Below are positions 6,151-9,827 of a stretch of 9,827 bases of DNA, one piece after another. How positions within the stretch are numbered: position 1 is the first letter of the stretch; every line of letters begins with the position of its first letter. The notes under the pieces were generated by a model, which saw only the letters and a program-made list of their open reading frames with translations, did not search any database and was not told where the DNA came from. The stretch is from assembly GCA_038248745.1 (NCBI GenBank), contig JBBRXC010000055.1:1-9827 (forward strand). Reading direction: 5' to 3'. The stretch is from JAENWH01 sp038248745. GTDB lineage: Bacteria > Bacillota > Clostridia > Peptostreptococcales > Anaerovoracaceae. A program made the translations under genes and the position numbers.

Positions 6151-7140
6151 ATGTTGGGCGTAATAATAAATGGAATTGGTAGAGCCGTTCCAAAAAAGAT
6201 TTTACATAATACAGAGATTGAGACAATGATTGAGACAGACAGCAACTGGATCATTGAGAGAACTGGGATTGAGGAAAGAAGAGTTGCAGAACAAGAAAAA
6301 GGAATTGATCTTGCAGCGGCGGCGGCAAGAGAGGCACTGGGGGATAAAGATTATGATTCAATTGAGTTGGTCATTGTTGCAACCTTGACGCCGGACATGC
6401 TGATTCCTTCCATGGGGGCACTGGTTAAAAAAGAACTTCAACTTAAAAATGCTATTGCCTTTGATGTGAATACGGCATGCAGTGGTTTCCTTTATGCAAC
6501 CTGGATGGCAGAGGCTCTTATGAAAAATAGCGTAAGTATGAATGCGAAGACCAATGAGATAAAACGCGCATTGGTAATAGGCGTTGAACGTTTAAGTAGA
6601 ATCGTTGACTGGACAGATCGAGGCACTTGCATCTTATTTGGAGATGGCGCGGGGGCGGTATTGCTAGAATGGGATCCAAATCAGGATGGTATTATCTCAA
6701 GCTTTATGAAGAATTATGACGACAATGCGGATACGTTGATTTGCGGAATGGAATATTTGAAAACCCCATTCACAAAGGATGAAGATATCAGCCAGACGCT
6801 AAAGATGCATGGAACAAAAGTCTTTAGATTTGCGGTCAATGCAGTGGGAGAAGTAATGGAGGAGGCTTTGAAAAAAGCCAATTTGACAGCGGACCAAATC
6901 GACCACTACATACCACACCAGGCCAACATGAGAATTATCAATTCGGCAGCACAAAGATTTAATCAGCCTTTGGAAAAATTCCAAATCAGTATAGACAAAA
7001 CGGGCAATGTCTCGGCGGCCAGTGTGCCGATGGCAATGTTTGATATATATAAGACCGGTAAAGTAAAACCCGGGGATTTAGTAATGCTTGTAGGCTTTGG
7101 CGGTGGCTTGAGTGCAGGCGCAATAATATATAGAGCTTAA
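6151..7140 (+). CDS. fabH: Beta-ketoacyl-ACP synthase III (KAS III)
   Basis: This enzyme starts fatty-acid synthesis by condensing an acyl-CoA primer with malonyl-ACP in the cytoplasm. The thiolase-fold protein has 329 residues. The catalytic triad is complete: Cys110 in NTACSGF, His256 in IPHQAN and Asn286 in GNVSAAS. Other family blocks are visible, including IIERTGIEERR (34-44), FGDGAGAVLL (163-172) and the C-terminal GFGGGLSAGA (315-324). It is somewhat longer than E. coli FabH (317), partly because of extra residues around 125-137 (between MAEALMK and KRALVIG), which lie on the surface in known structures by inference. Primer preference (acetyl or branched) cannot be judged from sequence by eye. 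ATG 6151 is only 2 nt from AAGGAGG, so TTG 6154 is a credible alternative start that removes one residue. It is the first gene of the operon, 14 bp before fabK. Confidence 0.96.
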   Translation: MLGVIINGIGRAVPKKILHNTEIETMIETDSNWIIERTGIEERRVAEQEKGIDLAAAAAREALGDKDYDSIELVIVATLTPDMLIPSMGALVKKELQLKNAIAFDVNTACSGFLYATWMAEALMKNSVSMNAKTNEIKRALVIGVERLSRIVDWTDRGTCILFGDGAGAVLLEWDPNQDGIISSFMKNYDDNADTLICGMEYLKTPFTKDEDISQTLKMHGTKVFRFAVNAVGEVMEEALKKANLTADQIDHYIPHQANMRIINSAAQRFNQPLEKFQISIDKTGNVSAASVPMAMFDIYKTGKVKPGDLVMLVGFGGGLSAGAIIYRA

Positions 7141-7154
7141 GGGGAGATGCAAGT

Positions 7155-8132
7155 ATGATAAATGTATGTGAATTATTAGATATAGAATTTCCGATTATTC
7201 AGGGAGCGATGGCATGGATTTCCGACAGCTCTCTAGCAGCAGCGGTCAGTAATGGTGGTGGACTGGGCGTAATCGCCGGAGGCGGTGCAAACGGAGAATG
7301 GCTAAGAACTGAAATACGACAGGCAAAACTGTTAACGGACAAACCTTTTGGCGTTAACATTATGCTTCTTTCTCCATTTGTGGAGGACCAGATCAATGTG
7401 GTTTGTGAAGAAAAAGTTGCAGTGGTTACCACAGGCGCTGGAAATCCCGGGAAATATATTGAACGGTTAAAAGCCAATGGGATTATTGTTATTCCAGTTG
7501 TTCCGTCGGTAGCATTTGCCATGAGAGTAGAAAGAGCCGGAGCGGATGCAGTCATCGCGGAAGGACAGGAAGCAGGCGGCCATATTGGGGAAATCACCAC
7601 GATGGCGTTGGTGCCACAAGTGGTAGATGCTGTAAAAATTCCAGTCATTGCTGCGGGGGGCATAGCTGATGGCAGAGGCATTTGTGCAGCATATATGCTG
7701 GGCGCAAAAGGCGTTCAGCTTGGGACAAGATTTGTCGTGGCAGACGAATGCACCGTTTCAGAAAATTACAAAAATGCAATTATAAAGGCGAAAGATACGG
7801 ACACCTGTGCAACGGGTAGAAGCACTGGCCATCCTGTCAGAGTGCTGAAAAATAAATTATCAAGAGAAGTAATGGCACTTGAGAAAAAGAATGCAGAGCA
7901 AGAAGAAATTGATAGAATTTGTACTGGTTCATTACGGAACGCAGTAGTTGATGGAGATATGGATAGAGGCTCTATTATGTCTGGCCAGATTGCAGGGCTT
8001 GTTAAAAGAAAGCAACCTGCAGCGGATATAATCAGGGAAATATTTGAGGAGGCATATAAAATATATGAAGATAGGGATATTATTTGCGGGCCAGGGCGCT
8101 CAGTATTCGGGGATGGGAAAAGATCTTTATGA
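7155..8132 (+). CDS. fabK: Enoyl-ACP reductase II, FMN-dependent
   Basis: A flavoprotein of 325 residues that reduces trans-2-enoyl-ACP, the last step of each elongation cycle. It replaces FabI in streptococci and many clostridia and is structurally unrelated to FabI. The TIM-barrel shows the FabK signatures: PIIQGAMAWISD (13-24), KPFGVNIMLLSPFVED (63-78), VTTGAGNP (91-98), EAGGHIG with the catalytic-type His143 (139-145), PVIAAGGIADG (163-173) and GVQLGTRF (186-193) for FMN phosphate binding. Length matches Streptococcus pneumoniae FabK (324), whereas 2-nitropropane dioxygenases of the same superfamily lack this motif set. The start has GGGGAG at 7141-7146 with an 8-nt gap. Its last 68 bases overlap fabD in another frame, so the final 22 residues share DNA with the conserved FabD N-terminus. 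It ends in TGA, a codon only RF2 can read. Confidence 0.96.
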   Translation: MINVCELLDIEFPIIQGAMAWISDSSLAAAVSNGGGLGVIAGGGANGEWLRTEIRQAKLLTDKPFGVNIMLLSPFVEDQINVVCEEKVAVVTTGAGNPGKYIERLKANGIIVIPVVPSVAFAMRVERAGADAVIAEGQEAGGHIGEITTMALVPQVVDAVKIPVIAAGGIADGRGICAAYMLGAKGVQLGTRFVVADECTVSENYKNAIIKAKDTDTCATGRSTGHPVRVLKNKLSREVMALEKKNAEQEEIDRICTGSLRNAVVDGDMDRGSIMSGQIAGLVKRKQPAADIIREIFEEAYKIYEDRDIICGPGRSVFGDGKRSL

Positions 8133-9030
8133 AAATTCTCAGGCAGCAAGAGATGTATTTGATGCAGCAGGAGAAGAAATAAAAGAATGGTGTTTTAACG
8201 GCACAAAGGAAATGCTACGAATGACCAGCATCACCCAGCCATGTATTTACACTGTTACAATGGCAGCGTATGGCGCATTACAAGAAGAACTTGCAAAATT
8301 GCATATAGATGCAGTTGAAATAGTAGGCATGGCAGGCTTTAGTCTAGGAGAATATGCAGCTTTAACGGCAGCAGGTTCTATCGATGATTATAAAAAAGGA
8401 ATTGGTATTGTCACCAAAAGAGGGCAATGGATGAATGAGGCAGGACTTGGAGAAGATGGAGAACCTGTCGGAGGAATGATGGCCGCTTTTGGAGATAGAG
8501 AAAATATTTTAGATTGCGTTGAGTTGTGCAGGGAACATGGCATACTTGAGGGCGTGAATTTTAACTCGCCGACGCAGACCGTCATTGCAGGGGATAAGGC
8601 AGCCTTGGAAAGGTTTAAGAGAAGGTCCAAAGAACTGGGGCACATCAAAGCCATTCCATTGAGTGTAAGCACTGCTTTCCACAGCTCTATTATGGCGCCC
8701 AGCGTGGAGAAATTGAAACGACTTTTAAGTCAAGAAAAATTACATCAGCCTACTGGCAGATTATATTCTAATGTGACGGGGAAAGCCTTTGAAGAGAATA
8801 CGGATCTGGCTGAATTAATGGCAACGCAGGCAATGAGTCCTGTTTACTGGCAGGAAACAATTGAAAATATGCTGAAAGATGGTGTGGAATTATTCATTGA
8901 AATAGGTCCAGGGGCTACGCTTTCAGGCATTGTAAAAAAAATTAATCATGAAATAAAAACAACTCATGTAGAAGATATGGAAAGTCTGCATCGGACAATT
9001 GGTATTTTGAAAGGAGAAATTCAATGCTAA
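8065..9030 (+). CDS. fabD: Malonyl-CoA:ACP transacylase
   Basis: This enzyme moves malonyl from CoA to acyl carrier protein, supplying FabH and the elongating synthase. It has 321 residues from ATG 8065. Visible motifs are FAGQGAQYSGMG near the N-terminus (7-18), the nucleophile Ser93 in GFSLGEYAAL, Arg119 in KRGQWM (binds the malonyl carboxylate), His206 in TAFHSSIM and GPGATLSG (281-288). Position 92 is Phe where E. coli has His in GHSLG, a known variation outside the catalytic Ser/His pair. ATG 8065 fits the standard MKI start of the family; its best ribosome binding site, GAGGAGG at 8046-8052, is 12 nt away, which is rather long. TTG 8044 lies upstream in frame but overlaps that site and is unlikely. 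The gene begins 68 bp inside fabK and ends overlapping fabG, so translation is probably coupled. Confidence 0.95.
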   Translation: MKIGILFAGQGAQYSGMGKDLYENSQAARDVFDAAGEEIKEWCFNGTKEMLRMTSITQPCIYTVTMAAYGALQEELAKLHIDAVEIVGMAGFSLGEYAALTAAGSIDDYKKGIGIVTKRGQWMNEAGLGEDGEPVGGMMAAFGDRENILDCVELCREHGILEGVNFNSPTQTVIAGDKAALERFKRRSKELGHIKAIPLSVSTAFHSSIMAPSVEKLKRLLSQEKLHQPTGRLYSNVTGKAFEENTDLAELMATQAMSPVYWQETIENMLKDGVELFIEIGPGATLSGIVKKINHEIKTTHVEDMESLHRTIGILKGEIQC

Positions 9031-9764
9031 AAGGTAAAAGTGCCATTATTACAGGTGGCGTCAGAGGCATTGGCAAGGCCATCGCAGCTGAATTTTGCAA
9101 AAATGGCGCGGATGTTGTCATCAGCTACAGAAGCAATGAAGATGCTGCAAAACAGACAGCAATAGAGCTAGAACAGTATGGAACAAAAGTCATTACTGTT
9201 AAAGGAGATATTACTGACCCGAAGCATGGCGAGGATCTGGCAAAAATTGCAAAAGACGCTTTTGGAAAAATTGATATTTTAGTCAATAATGCGGGAATTA
9301 CAAAAGACGGGTTAATGATGAAAATGAGCGCAGAAGATTTTAGTAGTGTCATAGACACCAATTTAAACGGTACTTTCTATTGTACGAAAGCCGTGACACC
9401 GATTATGATTAAGCAAAGGGCTGGAACAATCATCAACCTTTCCTCCATCGTTGGGGTGAAAGGGAATCCGGGGCAGGTAAACTATTCAGCATCAAAAGCC
9501 GGCATTATAGGACTGACCATGTCCGCAGCAAAAGAACTTGGGCGAAGAAATATCAGGGTGAATGCCATTGCTCCTGGATTTATTGATACAGAAATGACAA
9601 AGGTACTGACAGAGGAACAAAAGAGTAAAATGCTTGAATCTATAAGTCTGGGCAGACTTGGAAAGCCGGAAGATATCGCGAAGACTGCAGTTTTTCTGGC
9701 CTCAGATGGCGGTGCGTATATTACAGGCCAGGTAATAACAGTAGATGGTGGCATGAGTATTTAG
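9024..9764 (+). CDS. fabG: 3-oxoacyl-ACP reductase
   Basis: An NADPH-dependent short-chain dehydrogenase of 246 residues that reduces 3-ketoacyl-ACP to 3-hydroxyacyl-ACP. The Rossmann glycine motif is TGGVRGIG (10-17) and NNAG is at 88-91. The catalytic tetrad is Asn113, Ser141, Tyr154 and Lys158, each offset by 3 from E. coli FabG. The C-terminal ITGQVITVDGGM is typical of true FabG. Tyr35-Arg36 in the ISYRSN stretch after the second strand fits NADP(H) preference. The start codon lies in ATGCTAA, a 7-bp overlap with the fabD stop, with AAAGGAG at 9010-9016 and a 7-nt gap. It ends with TAG, followed one codon later by TAA (9768-9770), so any read-through would add only two residues. No missing residues or truncation are seen. 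Confidence 0.97.
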   Translation: MLKGKSAIITGGVRGIGKAIAAEFCKNGADVVISYRSNEDAAKQTAIELEQYGTKVITVKGDITDPKHGEDLAKIAKDAFGKIDILVNNAGITKDGLMMKMSAEDFSSVIDTNLNGTFYCTKAVTPIMIKQRAGTIINLSSIVGVKGNPGQVNYSASKAGIIGLTMSAAKELGRRNIRVNAIAPGFIDTEMTKVLTEEQKSKMLESISLGRLGKPEDIAKTAVFLASDGGAYITGQVITVDGGMSI

Positions 9765-9776
9765 AATTAATAAAAG

Positions 9777-9824
9777 GGTGGGAAACTAGGCGCAGGCTGA
9801 TAAGTACAGTAAAAGTGCGCCACC
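9777..9824 (+). other. Possible structured RNA segment after fabG (incomplete)
   Basis: The last 63 bases contain no ATG and no recognisable gene. GGCGCA (9789-9794) can pair with TGCGCC (9816-9821), and GGTGG (9777-9781) can pair with CCACC (9820-9824); the two helices compete for 9820-9821. There is no T-tract, so it is not a visible terminator. It may be an operon-internal leader, the edge of an inserted element, or chance. The window ends before this can be decided. Confidence 0.25.
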
Positions 9825-9827
9825 AGG

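Noticed and set aside
7199..7681. 160-codon reverse-strand open frame inside fabK
   Set aside because: It is antisense to a well-conserved gene, has low-complexity Ala/Pro/Ser/Thr composition and matches no family. The other reverse-strand frames (for example 4652-5056 and 1899-2222) were rejected for the same reasons.
8044..8064. TTG 8044 as the fabD start
   Set aside because: It overlaps the GAGGAGG ribosome binding site and would add seven residues not seen in the family; ATG 8065 gives the standard MKI start.
1..9827. CRISPR arrays, tRNA or rRNA genes, insertion sequences, toxin-antitoxin or defence genes
   Set aside because: I saw no regularly spaced repeats, tRNA-like cloverleaf sequence, transposase motif or terminal inverted repeats. 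Apart from the spacers described, the window is filled by recognisable housekeeping genes.

Overview
This window comes from a low-GC anaerobic Firmicute of the class Clostridia. The signs are strong AGGAG-type ribosome binding sites, U-tailed intrinsic terminators, enoyl-ACP reduction by FabK, and subunits of a biotin-dependent sodium-pumping decarboxylase. Amino-acid-fermenting clostridia (Anaerovorax/Aminipila-like groups) are a reasonable guess, but this is inference and no rRNA is present to test it. All eight complete genes and the one partial gene lie on the + strand.

Layout. (1) Bases 3-137 read as the C-terminal end of peptide chain release factor 2 (prfB), but with an in-frame TAG at 60-62, about 25 codons before the normal TAA. 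(2) tex (196-2382) encodes the S1-domain RNA-binding protein Tex. (3) Two separately expressed paralogues of the sodium-translocating decarboxylase beta subunit follow (2565-3686 and 4131-5240). They are about 90% identical in protein but much less alike at synonymous positions. None of the other pump subunits is present. A 444-bp spacer separates them and holds a 40-bp tandem duplication, a strong terminator, two weaker hairpins and a candidate promoter. Each paralogue is preceded by the same 13-mer, TTGTATACAGTAT. (4) A HAD phosphatase resembling PpaX (5327-5974) starts just after the terminator of the second paralogue. (5) A type II fatty-acid synthesis operon runs fabH-fabK-fabD-fabG (6151-9764). 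It is driven by a perfect-consensus promoter (TTGACA-17-TATAAT, 5981-6009), with a palindrome matching the FabT operator lying over the predicted transcription start. (6) The last 63 bases hold no recognisable gene but can form a stem.

How the genes work together. FabH starts each acyl chain from acetyl-CoA (or another acyl-CoA) and malonyl-ACP. FabD supplies malonyl-ACP, FabG reduces the ketoacyl-ACP, and FabK performs the final enoyl reduction. Acyl carrier protein, the elongating synthase, the dehydratase and acetyl-CoA carboxylase are not in the window and probably follow. The beta subunits are the membrane part of a pump that couples decarboxylation of glutaconyl-CoA, methylmalonyl-CoA or oxaloacetate to sodium export, so their alpha, gamma/delta and biotin-carrier partners must be encoded elsewhere.

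Most of the window is housekeeping, and I see no defence system, mobile element or CRISPR array. The points most worth following up are the in-frame TAG in prfB, the pair of orphan beta subunits with a shared upstream motif, and the promoter/operator of the fab operon.
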